In this document: in pieces, positions 15,247-25,900 of the stretch
How the letters are laid out: each line of letters starts with the position of its first letter
How positions within the stretch are numbered: the first letter of the stretch is position 1
Assembly: GCF_009709615.1 (NCBI RefSeq)
Contig: NZ_WJYA01000005.1
Location: forward strand, 1 to 64,000
DNA: 64,000 nucleotides
From: Winogradskyella ouciana
Lineage (GTDB): Bacteria > Bacteroidota > Bacteroidia > Flavobacteriales > Flavobacteriaceae
Direction of reading: 5' to 3'
The notes under the pieces: generated by a model
What the model saw: only the letters and a program-made list of their open reading frames with translations
Databases searched by the model: none
What the model was told of the DNA's origin: nothing
Made by a program: the position numbers and the translations under genes

Positions 15247-17345
15247 AAATCATTATACCAATTAAACAAGTCTGTTCTTACACCAATGCTAAACCAAAGT
15301 GTATTTGAATCCATTGTTGTTGCTGTAATAGCTCCAGGATTAAAATCCCTGAAAATAATATTGGCAAATAGTTTTAAGTTGGTTTCAGGATTTACCAAAT
15401 AACCCATTTGCTGTTCCCACATAAAGCTATTGGTTTTATTTCCCTGTCCAATGGTTATACCTGTATCACCAACACGATCATTTTCGTTGGTGTAAATATC
15501 TCCTCCATAAGCAAAACTGTCTTCTTCTGTATTAAAGTCAAAGCCTCGTTGTCCTATGATTATTTTGGCATCTGCAAACCAGCGTTTGTAATTATATCTT
15601 CCTATTAACACCAACTCTCTGAAGTTAGCTCCCCAAAGATGTGCCATAGGCTGGTTAAAATGTCCGTAATTCAAAATTTCGGTATTATGAGAATAGGTAT
15701 AAGGACGTACTTGGTTGTACTCAGCTTGCAGTAATAAGTTATCCACCTTAAATGCGTTAAAGTATTTTGCTCCTAATTGAAATCCGAATTTGTTCTTCCA
15801 ACTTTTATTACCACCTGTAACATCACTCAATGAGAATTCATCTATAATGAACTGACCATATAGATTTACTTTGTTATTCCATTTATATTTTCCGCTTAAT
15901 CCCAAAATGGCATTACCAGCTCCTTGACCAGTCTGAAACTCAATGGCTCTAAAAAATATAATTGGATTTAAATAGTTGACATCAAATCCTCTACCATTGT
16001 CGTCAGCCCACATTACAGATTCAAACAATCCGATGTTTAAACGCTTAGATACGTTCCAACTCAAATAATGGTTTGCCATATACTTGGTTAAAAACGCTTT
16101 ATCCTCAACCACTTCTGGGCGTACATCTTTTAACCACATCCAAGTACTCGTATATTTAATTTTCCAAAAACTGGCATTCAATTTTAAAAACGGATATGGG
16201 CTGGCAACATCACTTTGAAGTAAAGAGCGATAACCATCACCAATAAAATTTTTCCCATGTCCGAATTGGATATTTAAAATGTCGGCTGGTGTATAAGATA
16301 AATAGGCTTCTACAACAGGATAATCGTATGAATTTTCCTTAAAACGTTTGGCAATTCCACGACCAGGAATTATTGCAGGATCTGGACCAAAAGCTCTCAG
16401 GCTTTCAGCATAGCGGTTAAAATAATCCGCAAAACGTCCTTGACTTTCATAAACCGATGCAGATAAATTAAATCGTTTTCCTAAACCTGCCTGTATAAAA
16501 ACACCTCTGGTATTATTCCAAGTGCCATCATCAGCTTCAGAGTCAGCACCAACTTGTAAATCTAAAATAGGGTCTACCGTAAACCAATAGTCTTTACCTT
16601 GTACCTCTACCAAGTGTTCATTGTACAACTTTCTACCCAACCAAGAATCAGTTTCTTTTGCTAGACTTTCTTTTTCTGCTTTAATGTCATAATATCGTGC
16701 CACATCACTATACACAAATGGCTTTGCAGCAGTGTGGCTATTAGTGCCAATGGCGTTCATTTCATCATCAAAACGCGCATAATATGAATGTGTAAAGGGT
16801 ATATTTAACTGACTACTATACTCTAATTTTTCGTAAGGCTTTAACTCTGCATTTACGGCATCAAACTCATTGGATAATGTGGTATTGAGGCTAGCTTCAT
16901 CAGATTTTGGCTCATCGTTTGACTCTATGGTTTCCTTAACAGGCTCTGTCAATGGAATAGAAATACTTAAACTGTACTGCACAAAGGTGGGCTTACCATT
17001 GTAAGTGGCGGGTTTAATTTTTGGCAATACACCAAACACACGTTTGGTTTCTTCTTTTAATTCATCATAAATGGCATCTACATATACCACTTTAAACTCA
17101 CCTTTCTTATCAACTTCGAACAACACCTGCACATCACCTTTATACTCTTCGTCAGTGACAATTTGAGGCACTTGAAAGTTTTTAAATATGAAATTATTTA
17201 AGGTGTAATTAAAACAAGGCTTTAATTGCTCTAAGGCTAACGAGTCACATTCACTAAAAACAGGTGGTTTTTCGTATGTAGAAAGGGTTTGAGTATTACC
17301 TATTAATGAAATGAATAAAAAAGTTACAAGCCAAATACGCTTCAT
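15243..17345 (-). CDS. RemB-like outer-membrane protein with N-terminal TonB-C-like domain
   Basis: A 700-residue protein with a signal peptide (MKRIWLVTFLFISLIGNTQ; ATG at 17345 chosen because an upstream extension reaches no recognisable signal). Residues about 25-135 form a TonB C-terminal-like domain with two Cys (PPVFSEC, KPCF), GDVQVLFEVDKKGEF and LPKIKPATYNGKP. The rest is a beta-barrel resembling Wzi and the gliding protein RemB (FGHGKNFIGDGYRSLLQSD). RemB affects gliding in Flavobacterium johnsoniae. The two genes upstream encode TonB proteins with the same two-Cys domain, so a shared origin is likely. Confidence 0.7.
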   Translation of the reverse strand: MKRIWLVTFLFISLIGNTQTLSTYEKPPVFSECDSLALEQLKPCFNYTLNNFIFKNFQVPQIVTDEEYKGDVQVLFEVDKKGEFKVVYVDAIYDELKEETKRVFGVLPKIKPATYNGKPTFVQYSLSISIPLTEPVKETIESNDEPKSDEASLNTTLSNEFDAVNAELKPYEKLEYSSQLNIPFTHSYYARFDDEMNAIGTNSHTAAKPFVYSDVARYYDIKAEKESLAKETDSWLGRKLYNEHLVEVQGKDYWFTVDPILDLQVGADSEADDGTWNNTRGVFIQAGLGKRFNLSASVYESQGRFADYFNRYAESLRAFGPDPAIIPGRGIAKRFKENSYDYPVVEAYLSYTPADILNIQFGHGKNFIGDGYRSLLQSDVASPYPFLKLNASFWKIKYTSTWMWLKDVRPEVVEDKAFLTKYMANHYLSWNVSKRLNIGLFESVMWADDNGRGFDVNYLNPIIFFRAIEFQTGQGAGNAILGLSGKYKWNNKVNLYGQFIIDEFSLSDVTGGNKSWKNKFGFQLGAKYFNAFKVDNLLLQAEYNQVRPYTYSHNTEILNYGHFNQPMAHLWGANFRELVLIGRYNYKRWFADAKIIIGQRGFDFNTEEDSFAYGGDIYTNENDRVGDTGITIGQGNKTNSFMWEQQMGYLVNPETNLKLFANIIFRDFNPGAITATTMDSNTLWFSIGVRTDLFNWYNDF

Positions 17346-17398
17346 GGAAAAGACAGAATTTACTGGTCGAAAGATACTCAATTTTTTTAGTAACCCTA

Positions 17399-17433
17399 AA
17401 ACAAAAACCGTTACCAAAAATGATAACGGTTTT
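17399..17433 (-). terminator. Intrinsic terminator after the first tonB
   Basis: A 10-bp stem AAAACCGTTA (17404-17413) with TAACGGTTTT (17424-17433) and a 10-nt loop is followed on the minus strand by a T-rich run. It lies 22 nt after the tonB stop. Confidence 0.75.
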
Positions 17434-17455
17434 AATTATTTTAAAGTGTACTTCT

Positions 17456-18250
17456 TTAATTTTTTATATCAAAGACAATTGGTAATGTATAAATAACACC
17501 TACCGGCTGATCTCTTTGATAACCTGGTTTCATGTGTGGTATTTTATCAATAACACGTTTTGCTTCTTTTTCTAATTCAGGATGAGGTCCTTTTATTTTC
17601 ACATCAGTAACATGTCCGTTTTTATCTACGGTGAACTGAGTGTGAATTCTTTGAAATCCTGTTATGCCATATTCTTCAGCAATACCAGTATTGAATTTTT
17701 TACCTACCAATTTGTTTATCTTATCAGACATACATTGCCTCTTGTCTTCATTGGTTTTCTTTTTTTCGCAACCTGGGTGGACTGGCACTTTTTCAATTTT
17801 TGAAAAAGGGACAAATATCTCTTCCTCTATGGGTTCATCATCTGGTAAACTATCCGGATCAACAGGTTTAGTTGTTGTATCTGGCGCGTCTGGAGTGAAG
17901 ATCTTAGCTTCGATCTCTGGAGTGTTATTCTCAACTTCCTTAAACTTCTCAGTCAAGACCTTACTGCGTTCAACTTTAGGTTCTGGTTTCTCTACTTTTA
18001 CTTTTTCCACCCGATAGTTCGGTGCTACATCAATTGTAGCAACTTCGTCAATTGTTACAGTATCAGGAATAATTTTCTTTTCCTGAAACTGCATTTCAAA
18101 AAGCGAATATGTGCCCAATAGACAAAGAATCAACCCTATTTGAAAATATAGGGTTGAGTTTTTTTGTAAATTTGCATCATGCTTTTGTGACTTCTTTACT
18201 TCTTTAGTGTTCTGACCAACACCATTGAAGATTTTTTTAGAATTTTTCAT
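17456..18250 (-). CDS. tonB: Energy transducer TonB (paralogue 1)
   Basis: A 264-residue protein with one membrane anchor (about residues 33-52), a charged and Pro-rich periplasmic linker with repeated K-V-E-K-P, and a C-terminal TonB domain (about 170-264) containing PGCEKKKTNEDKRQCM, FTVDKNGHVTDVKIKGPHPELEKEAKRVI and PIVFDI. TonB links the ExbBD proton motor to outer-membrane receptors, such as the SusC-type receptor in this window. No exbBD gene is nearby. It is bounded by terminators on both sides, so it is probably monocistronic. Confidence 0.88.
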   Translation of the reverse strand: MKNSKKIFNGVGQNTKEVKKSQKHDANLQKNSTLYFQIGLILCLLGTYSLFEMQFQEKKIIPDTVTIDEVATIDVAPNYRVEKVKVEKPEPKVERSKVLTEKFKEVENNTPEIEAKIFTPDAPDTTTKPVDPDSLPDDEPIEEEIFVPFSKIEKVPVHPGCEKKKTNEDKRQCMSDKINKLVGKKFNTGIAEEYGITGFQRIHTQFTVDKNGHVTDVKIKGPHPELEKEAKRVIDKIPHMKPGYQRDQPVGVIYTLPIVFDIKN

Positions 18251-18262
18251 AATACGTATTAT
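18249..18262. promoter_or_regulatory. 14-bp perfect palindrome at the tonB start
   Basis: ATAATACGTATTAT is fully self-complementary and overlaps the first bases of the tonB ATG. It could be an operator or a chance AT-rich palindrome. Confidence 0.25.
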
Positions 18263-18303
18263 TTAAAATGTTAATATTATGATAAAGTCACAATAAGCAT
18301 ACC

Positions 18304-18344
18304 AAAAAGAAAATCCCGTCCAATTAATTTTGAACGGGATTTTT
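18304..18344. terminator. Terminator after the second tonB
   Basis: AAAATCCCGT (18310-18319) pairs with ACGGGATTTT (18334-18343). Poly-T flanks are present in both orientations; the minus direction serves tonB paralogue 2, whose stop lies 26 nt away. Confidence 0.8.
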
Positions 18345-18369
18345 GATATTTAAAAAAGTTATTTCTCTT

Positions 18370-19098
18370 TTAGTCTTGTACTTGGAACACAATAGGAATA
18401 GAGAATGGCATTACCACTGCTTTTCCTCTTTGCTTACCTGGTTTCATTTTAGGTAATTGACCTATAACACGTTTAGCTTCTTTTTCTAGACCTGGGTGTG
18501 GTCCACGTGCTACAATACTTGTAACATTACCAGCTTTATCTACCTTAAACTGTACAAAGATTCTTTTTCTACCTGGAGGTAAACCTAAATCACTTGCTAA
18601 TTCGGTGTTAAATTTCTTATTAATGAACTTGTTTACCTTTTCATTCATGCAATCTTTCTTTGCGGCATTTCCTTTTTTGTTTTCACACCCAGGAAATACA
18701 GCCACATTTTCAATAACATGGAAAGGTACCTCAATATCTTCTTCTACTTCTTCTACCTCTACCTCTTCTACTTCAACAATCTCTGTATCCATTTCAGTTT
18801 CGGTAGATTCAATTACTGTTTCCTCTACTTCTTCTTCATCCTCTACAACTTCAATAATTTCTGGAGCAGCAGGTGGTGGAGGTGGTGGAGGTGGTGGAGT
18901 AATAATCTGTTCTGTGATTGGTATTTCTTCTTCTAAATCATCATCTAAGTTAAGCGTATCTGCAACAATATCGCTCTTATCATACGTTTTGTAATTGATT
19001 GCCATGTAGGTGATACCCAGCATTAAGGCAAGACCAACAGCAAAATAGAGAGAGCTGTTACGGCTTACATCAGATTTTGGATTCTTTTTAGGTTCCAT
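18370..19098 (-). CDS. tonB: Energy transducer TonB (paralogue 2)
   Basis: A 242-residue protein with a membrane anchor (about 16-33), a run of nine Pro (about 66-74), a long Glu/Val linker (about 77-125), and a TonB C-terminal domain with FPGCENKKGNAAKKDCM, FKVDKAGNVTSIVARGPHPG and IPIVFQVQD. It is clearly related to the 264-residue paralogue downstream, with the same Cys pair and domain order but a different linker. The Pro and acidic linker would span the periplasm. It was probably duplicated locally. Confidence 0.9.
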   Translation of the reverse strand: MEPKKNPKSDVSRNSSLYFAVGLALMLGITYMAINYKTYDKSDIVADTLNLDDDLEEEIPITEQIITPPPPPPPPPAAPEIIEVVEDEEEVEETVIESTETEMDTEIVEVEEVEVEEVEEDIEVPFHVIENVAVFPGCENKKGNAAKKDCMNEKVNKFINKKFNTELASDLGLPPGRKRIFVQFKVDKAGNVTSIVARGPHPGLEKEAKRVIGQLPKMKPGKQRGKAVVMPFSIPIVFQVQD

Positions 19099-19161
19099 AG
19101 TACTTTCTTTTATAGTGTTGCTAATTTAACTAAATAATAGCTAAAAAAGCAAAACTTCAGT

Positions 19162-19524
19162 TTATTTTAACTTAATTATATTTAATCTAGCTGCAATTAA
19201 TGTGCCAATGATAACTCCTAAACAGTTTGCCATTAAATCAAAATTATCATATGTTCTGTTTGGGTTGAGCTGATGCTGAATGAGTTCTAACAATATTCCA
19301 AATAAAATTAAACCGATTAATACAATTGTTAAGGTGTACTTTTTTTTGATGGGTTTAAAATAGGATATCCATAAAACCGCTAATCCAAAATAGGCGAAAA
19401 AATGATAAATTTTATCATCGAAAGACGACCCAAGACTTGGCACTCCGCTTAGGTTGATTAAGCTCGCAATAACCAGAGCTACGGTATAAATTACCGTTAC
19501 TGGCAACAGCAATTTTTTAACCAC
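19162..19524 (-). CDS. VanZ family membrane protein
   Basis: A 120-residue protein with four membrane helices and the VanZ-like motifs DDKIYHFFAYFGLAVLW and LLELIQHQLNPNRTYDNFDLMANCLGVIIG. It overlaps gcvH by 8 nt and so is translationally coupled. The VanZ family is named for teicoplanin resistance, but most members, including this Bacteroidetes type after gcvH, have no proven function. Confidence 0.85.
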   Translation of the reverse strand: MVKKLLLPVTVIYTVALVIASLINLSGVPSLGSSFDDKIYHFFAYFGLAVLWISYFKPIKKKYTLTIVLIGLILFGILLELIQHQLNPNRTYDNFDLMANCLGVIIGTLIAARLNIIKLK

Positions 19525-19897
19525 TTATAATGGCTTTATAATCGTCTGCTGAAAGGAGATTGTCTATTTGGGATTCGTCAGAGAATTTCAATTTAATCAT
19601 CCAACCATCTCCGTAAGGGTCTGTATTTACCTTCTCTGGCTCATCTTCTAAGCTTTCGTTAAACTCAACAATCTCTCCAGAAAGTGGTAAGAACAAATCT
19701 GAAACCGTCTTTACAGCTTCAACAGTACCAAACACCTCTTCAATCTCAAGCGTTTCATCTAAGGTATCTACTTCTACATAAACGATGTCCCCTAATTCTC
19801 CCTGCGCAAAATCAGTAATGCCAACGGTTGCAATATCGCCTTCTATCTTAATCCATTCGTGGTCTTTGGTGTACTTTAATTCTGATGGTATGTTCAT
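19517..19897 (-). CDS. gcvH: Glycine cleavage system H protein
   Basis: A 126-residue protein with the H-protein start SELKYTKDHEWI, GITDFAQGELGDIVYVEV, and the lipoylation site GTVEAVKTVSD, where K63 carries the lipoyl arm. It shuttles the methylamine group between the P, T and L proteins. Other gcv genes are not in this window, which is usual in Bacteroidetes. A full-consensus promoter lies between it and the sprA stop codon. Confidence 0.96.
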   Translation of the reverse strand: MNIPSELKYTKDHEWIKIEGDIATVGITDFAQGELGDIVYVEVDTLDETLEIEEVFGTVEAVKTVSDLFLPLSGEIVEFNESLEDEPEKVNTDPYGDGWMIKLKFSDESQIDNLLSADDYKAIISG

Positions 19898-19925
19898 TCT
19901 TTAGTGTTGTAATATATTAATGAAA

Positions 19926-19956
19926 CAAATGTAATTTTTTAATTTCTTGTTTTCAA
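19926..19956 (-). promoter_or_regulatory. Full-consensus promoter of gcvH-vanZ
   Basis: On the minus strand TTG (19956-19954), 20-nt spacer, then TACATTTG (19933-19926), 28 nt before the gcvH ATG. It lies in the 74-nt gap after sprA. Confidence 0.7.
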
Positions 19957-19971
19957 AATTAACGTGGAAAA

Positions 19972-22900
19972 TTAATTTCCGAAGTTATAACGCAATGTAA
20001 TTCCTGATCGTAATGAGGTCTGTGGAAATGATGTAGAAATTGCAAAGTCAGAAAAGGTGTAATCGAAATAGAAAATGGCCGTTAAATTTTTGCTGAAGGC
20101 ATAGTCTGCCGTGTACTTTAGTCCCCAAATGGTCTGACCTGCCGTAACTTGATTGTTCTCTAAATCCAAATACCTTATGATGGTTTTATTATCTCTTACG
20201 GATATATCAGCACGCATGTTTAAGTCACTTTTTACAATTTGTTTTGCACCAGCAAGCGCAGAGCGAATCCTTAAATCTTTTATACGATAACCCAAGCCTA
20301 GGGTGTATTCTTTGCCTTGTATTTCTGTCATTAAATTATTATCGAAACTCAATGACAATAATCTATCGGTTTTAACCTCTGCCAAAACTTTGATGGAATT
20401 TTTCATCTCAAACTCAAGACGAATCAAAGGACTGAATTGCTCTTCTAGGTTAATATTACTATATAAGGTTTGATTTTTAAAATTACCCGATTGATCTAAT
20501 GCATCGTCTGGTTGGTCACCATACGCTTCGCCTCTATCTCCAGCAACAAAATCTAAATTGGTTCTAAACTGATTAATTGTATAGCGTGAACGATAACCAT
20601 GCTGAATTGAAAAACGTCTAAAGGTTTTCTTAAACCATGGAATTTTCATTAAACCAGTATATTTCAATGTCCAGTTAGGAATTGGTACATCTCTAAATGC
20701 GCTGGTACTTACTTTCTCTGGATTGGCACCTTGGTAAGCCGATAAGAACGCTGGTAAAAGTACGCCTTGACTATTTTTACCGAATCCTAACGGATAACCT
20801 TCTGCATCTGTTGCGAAGGTATTTGTTCCATAAAATTCTCTAGCCAAACGATTAGCAATAATTAGACGGTTGGCTCTAAAATCGTCAAAAGCAGCGGATT
20901 GGTTTTCATCACTTGTACTAAACGCGGTTTTTATTAGTGCGGTTGAAATATTAAAGTTACCAAATGAGTTGGTAATTAAATCTTCATATTCATCACTAAG
21001 GCCATCATTATCATTATCTAGCCCTCTAAAATTCTCAGTTATGTTCTCAGCATAGGTTCTGTTACCAATTAAGTCTATTTTTAAGTCTCTCATCGGTTCA
21101 ACATTTACAGAATAATCTAATGTTTTATTGGTCACTTCTGTGTATTGCTGATTAAATTCTGGGAATGTAGTTAGCCAACCTTCTCTGGCTACTAAACTTC
21201 TAATATCTCTTTGGCTTCCAAATGTGTAACCCCAAGTTGGTCGCAGTGTACCTATAAAACCAGGTGTTGGTAAATAACCTGGTAAGAATGTACCATTGTT
21301 TTCAGTATAACCAAACTGAATACGTTTTACCATAGTTACAACATCTATCAAAGTATTATATGCTTTTTTGCCAGCACTTAATTTATTTGGATCATTTGCT
21401 TGATTATTCTTAGCATTAGGATCTGGTGTTGCTGTACGTGTTCTTGGAGTGGCAGTTCTTGTTCTCCCTCTATTTCTCTGGTTACCTTTTCTCTCTAAGC
21501 CAATGGATTTATATAGGGTCTCCATATTAAGCGTAGAATTGATGTTATGGGTATTAGAATTCTGAATGGAATGTCCCAAGTTAAATGAATCAAAAGTTCC
21601 GGGATTATCTGGATCTTCTAGTAGTAGTCCCTCATTTAGATCCGAGCCTTTTTGCCACTGAAAAGTACCATTATAGGCATAAGTAGCACGTAAAAAACTT
21701 AGAGCTGGTATTTTATAAAGCGGCACTTCATAATTAACCTGTAGCTGCTGTGTTTGAAAGTTTGGATCTCCAAAATCGAAGAAGCCATCCCAAACATTTA
21801 ACTCTGGGTCTTGTCTTCCGTTGATGCGATCATCTATAAAGTAATTACGAACAATATTACTGTTTGCAGCCGTAAAGTTTAAACTTAATGCATCCGTAAG
21901 ATTGTAGTTAATGACATATTGAAAATCGAAAGTGTAGTTTCTTCTAAACAATTCTTCTATACCAATATTATCTCCACCTAACTCAACTTCCCTAAATTTC
22001 TGTTTGCTAAATTGTCTATTAATATCTGTATTGACCGAAAAACTTGATGGCAATAAATTGAGGTTAAAGTCTTTTAAGATCTTCCAGTATTTACCTGTAA
22101 ACAATGAATCATTCTTTTTAAAAGGTTCTATTCTAAGAGGATTAAAAGCATAATTGTAGTTGACACCTGCTCTGACATTCTGATCTAATGAATTCTCAAT
22201 CTCAAAATCGCGATGTTCTACTTTATTATATGAATAGTTGAGCGTTAAATTTTCAACATCATAAAATCGTTTTTCCTTATCAGTAGTTCTTTGTTTTCTT
22301 ACACCTATAAAGTTGATACTTTTTCTTTTGGTGTAATTCTCATTTACCTTAAGAATGGAATCTTGGTTGGTTGTATTATCCAACTGTGTTTGCAATTCAA
22401 TATCGCGATAAAACTCATCATACTGAGGTGTAATAATTTCTTCGCTTTGCGCATAGTTAAATGGAATCTGTAAACCCCATTCTTTTGGCAACAACTGACC
22501 TAACTGTACATTAGTTACAACATCATATTGTTTTACATCTTCTCGGCTTCGCTCATTAGGTGACTGTTCGATACCTCCAAATCCGATAGTACTGCGTCGT
22601 CCTGTTGCACTTACATTTGCAAAGTCAGCAATGTTAGAATCCATACTCACTACAGCTGCCCAACCACCTTCATTATCTAACTCCGACATGCGCAACTCAT
22701 TAAACCAAACCTCTCCACAAGAATTCATTCCGGTATTACCTGAGTTTTTAACACCAACCATTAACACTCTTACATCACCAAAATTAGGGTTACCCTTTAT
22801 AGCGACACGCTGTTGACCCGTAGGTAATGGTGAAAATTCAGCAACTGGTGTTTCGTTTAATTGCCCATCGACCACATCATAAAACGTAGGATCTTCATTA

Positions 22901-25900
22901 GATAAGGATTGGTCGAAGATACCTTTGGATTTTATTTGCTGAAGGATTTCTAATGGAATATTTATTTCATTAACAGAAGGCCAGACACGTTCTTCAATTG
23001 GTAGATTACCATCAACCAAATCCGTTGGTAAAAGCGGCACTTCAATTTGATAGAAGTTTTGAGTAAAGTCGTTACCCATTCTAATAAAAGCAATCATCTC
23101 TCCTTCGTCTAGAGTTTGCCCTTCTTGTGCTTCAGCATGCAAAAACATACGCAAGTTTTTATACTGACGCATATCTACATTGATATTCTTAAAGACACCT
23201 CGAGAATCTTCTGGCTCTAGTTCACAGGCTTGGAGCACTAAAGATTGCTCGTTTTGCCTGATAATATTATTGTTATTATTTAATTCTTCACGTCTTACGC
23301 CAGGTGGAATAACATAATCACCATCATTTTCTTGTACACCAACTATGGCAACATTAAATTCTGCATCGGCACTATTGTTTGTTGGGTCGTTATCTAAGTC
23401 TAAAGTATAACGTCTCCAATCACTTCTTACCAAATCTAAAGTAGCAAATCGCAAGACCGTGTTTTCTTGAAATTCTCTCAGGTATAAACGTGCAAAACGC
23501 ACAGATCTAATATCAGTAATACCTCCTATAGCATCGGTAGGTTCATTTATCGGTAATCTAAATTGATACCATGATACTTCCCGTTCGTCTCCGTTAGGCA
23601 AGGTTACAGTTCTCAACTTAACATCATTAATTTGTGGATTGTTGATATTAAGATTCGTTGGGTTCATATCAACTTCATATTGAAAATAACTATCAATGGT
23701 ATTCATTGTGTTATCTCTATTAATATCCTCTACGTCTGGTTGTGTTGTAGAACCTCTGTTGGTATCCGTAAATACATCTGGCGTGTTACCTTCCTGTCCA
23801 TTATATTGCTTATAACGCTCAAAAATATTTCCATCTGTATTTAAGTAATAGGTATAGTTATCTCTTGCAGGATCTTCACCAAAATTATTGGCACCATAAA
23901 TTTCAGTTAACATTTGGCTTTCTTCTACATCATCGTAGCCATCATAACCCACATCTTGATTGGCACGCTCTTGCCCAGTTGTCGCAAATGTGTATATTAA
24001 GGATTGACTTTGAGGTACAACATAAGGTGCTTCTGGTTGTAGTGGATCTGGTTGTAAAAATTCGATATTTCCGTCTTCCGGAAGTCCATTTTCAAACTGT
24101 TTCTTACCATCTTTTAAGATATCTTCGGAAATATTTCCAAGGTTCACATACAGTTTTCCTCCAGAACTTGTTGGGTTATCCAAAAACGGATCTTGTACCC
24201 AAAACTCTATATATTCTACATTGGCTTGCTCAAAATCCGTAGATGTAATCTGTCTTGTAATACCTGCCCAACTTTGGTTAGGGTTCAAAGTATCATCGGT
24301 TGCATTAGGATCAAAATTATATGGCCCACGTTCTGTAGGATAGTATGCTAAATCTAAAGTATTTATTACCGATGTTTGCCCTTGTACTATATCTACTTCC
24401 GGGAAAATCTCTTCTATAAATACACGTCTGGTATACAAATTAGAGACATCATCATCTGTGATACCACCTGGTCTTTGGTTACTGTAAAAAATAGGGTCAA
24501 TGGTGTACCAGTTTAAAAATGCTCTACCATAACCATTTTGTATCCCATTGTCGTCATTTCCTGGTATAGTTCCTGGTAATTCTTTAGGACGACTCGACAA
24601 AAACCAAGATAGTGGGCTTAATAAATCGATAGAACCTTGTGTCCCTTCAAAGTCGTCAATATAAGCTGTGGCTTCACCATTGAAATCTGTTCCGTTTGGT
24701 GCACCTGGTAATAAATAAGCAAACTCACCTCTAACAGAAAGGTTAGATGGCACATCCGTATCTATATTTGGAAGCTTATTAACCATTCTGGTTAAAAATG
24801 GTACTTCAGTAGAGTAATTACCATTGAAACCAAATATAGTGTTGTTAATGGGTTCAGAATTAAAATTAGCCTTTTGTGTAATTGGTCGTTCGTTAAGGTT
24901 TAGAATTGTTGCGCCAAGAACAAAGTTTTCGTTAAATTGATGCTCTACATTAACACCTGTAAAACGTCTGGTTTGCTGTCCGAACACTGCATTATTTTCA
25001 ACAGAAACGTTAATTGGTGTGTTAGATGCTTTTAAGGCTTCATCTAAAATCTCTACACGTCCTAATTGGTAATTTACTGTATAATCAATACCTTCTACAA
25101 GTAAACGTCCGCCTGCTGTAACCCTTACCGAGCCTCTTGGCACATTAAATGCACCAATAGGAATACCTCCATCACCACCACTACTTTTAAAGCGTCCTTT
25201 GATTTGGAATTTATTCTTCTCAGCTTCGTCTAAAGCTTGTGTTTTTGTGGATTTATAGAGTAAATCGTAAACATACTTTTCTTGATTCTCATTAGCGTAA
25301 GTATCTTGCTCGTAGTCTGTATCGTTGTTATTTGGGTTGCCATCATCATCTAACACATCAAATAAATAGCGACCGAATGGCTCAGCCTTAGTAAAAACAA
25401 TTTTACCATTTTGTGGTATTACCGTTAAACCTGGTACATAATCAAAGAACCCATCACCACGTTCTTGTGGGTCATTATTAAAATTGAGTCGATCTAAATG
25501 AAAAATACGAAGTAAAGGGGTTTCATTGATTTCCGTATCATCTCCCGTAAATGGTGTGTTATTATCAAAAGGCGGAAAGGTTGTGCCTTCAACAGGTCTA
25601 ATATAATTGACAGGAGACGCTTCTGTATAAAAAATATTCAGTCTAAAATCTTCTGGACTTAACTGAAACGCACCAGTGTCGTAGATATTTTTCATCATTA
25701 AATCCCAGATTGGCTGCTCAACAGAAGTCACAGCACTCTTTAGCATTTTTAAAACCAAACTCTGGTTATTAATTATTTGATTGCCATTATTGCCATCGCT
25801 TACTTCCGTAGCATCTACACCATCATTGGCAAATTCACCCACCTGAAATACTTCGCCACCACGCGTATACTGAAAGGCAACAGCTAAGACCTCATCATTA

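Noticed and set aside
18605..18994. Open frame on the plus strand rich in Ser, Thr and Gly inside the second tonB
   Set aside because: It is the antisense of the Glu/Val/Pro-rich linker; composition mirrors the real gene and there is no independent start signal.
21430..21490. R-T-A-T-P tract in sprA as a recent insertion
   Set aside because: It is short, in frame and in a variable linker of a complete-length SprA; there is no sign of disruption.
23865..24242. 125-codon frame antisense to sprA
   Set aside because: His/Leu-rich composition and no promoter or signal; it lies within a fully conserved gene.
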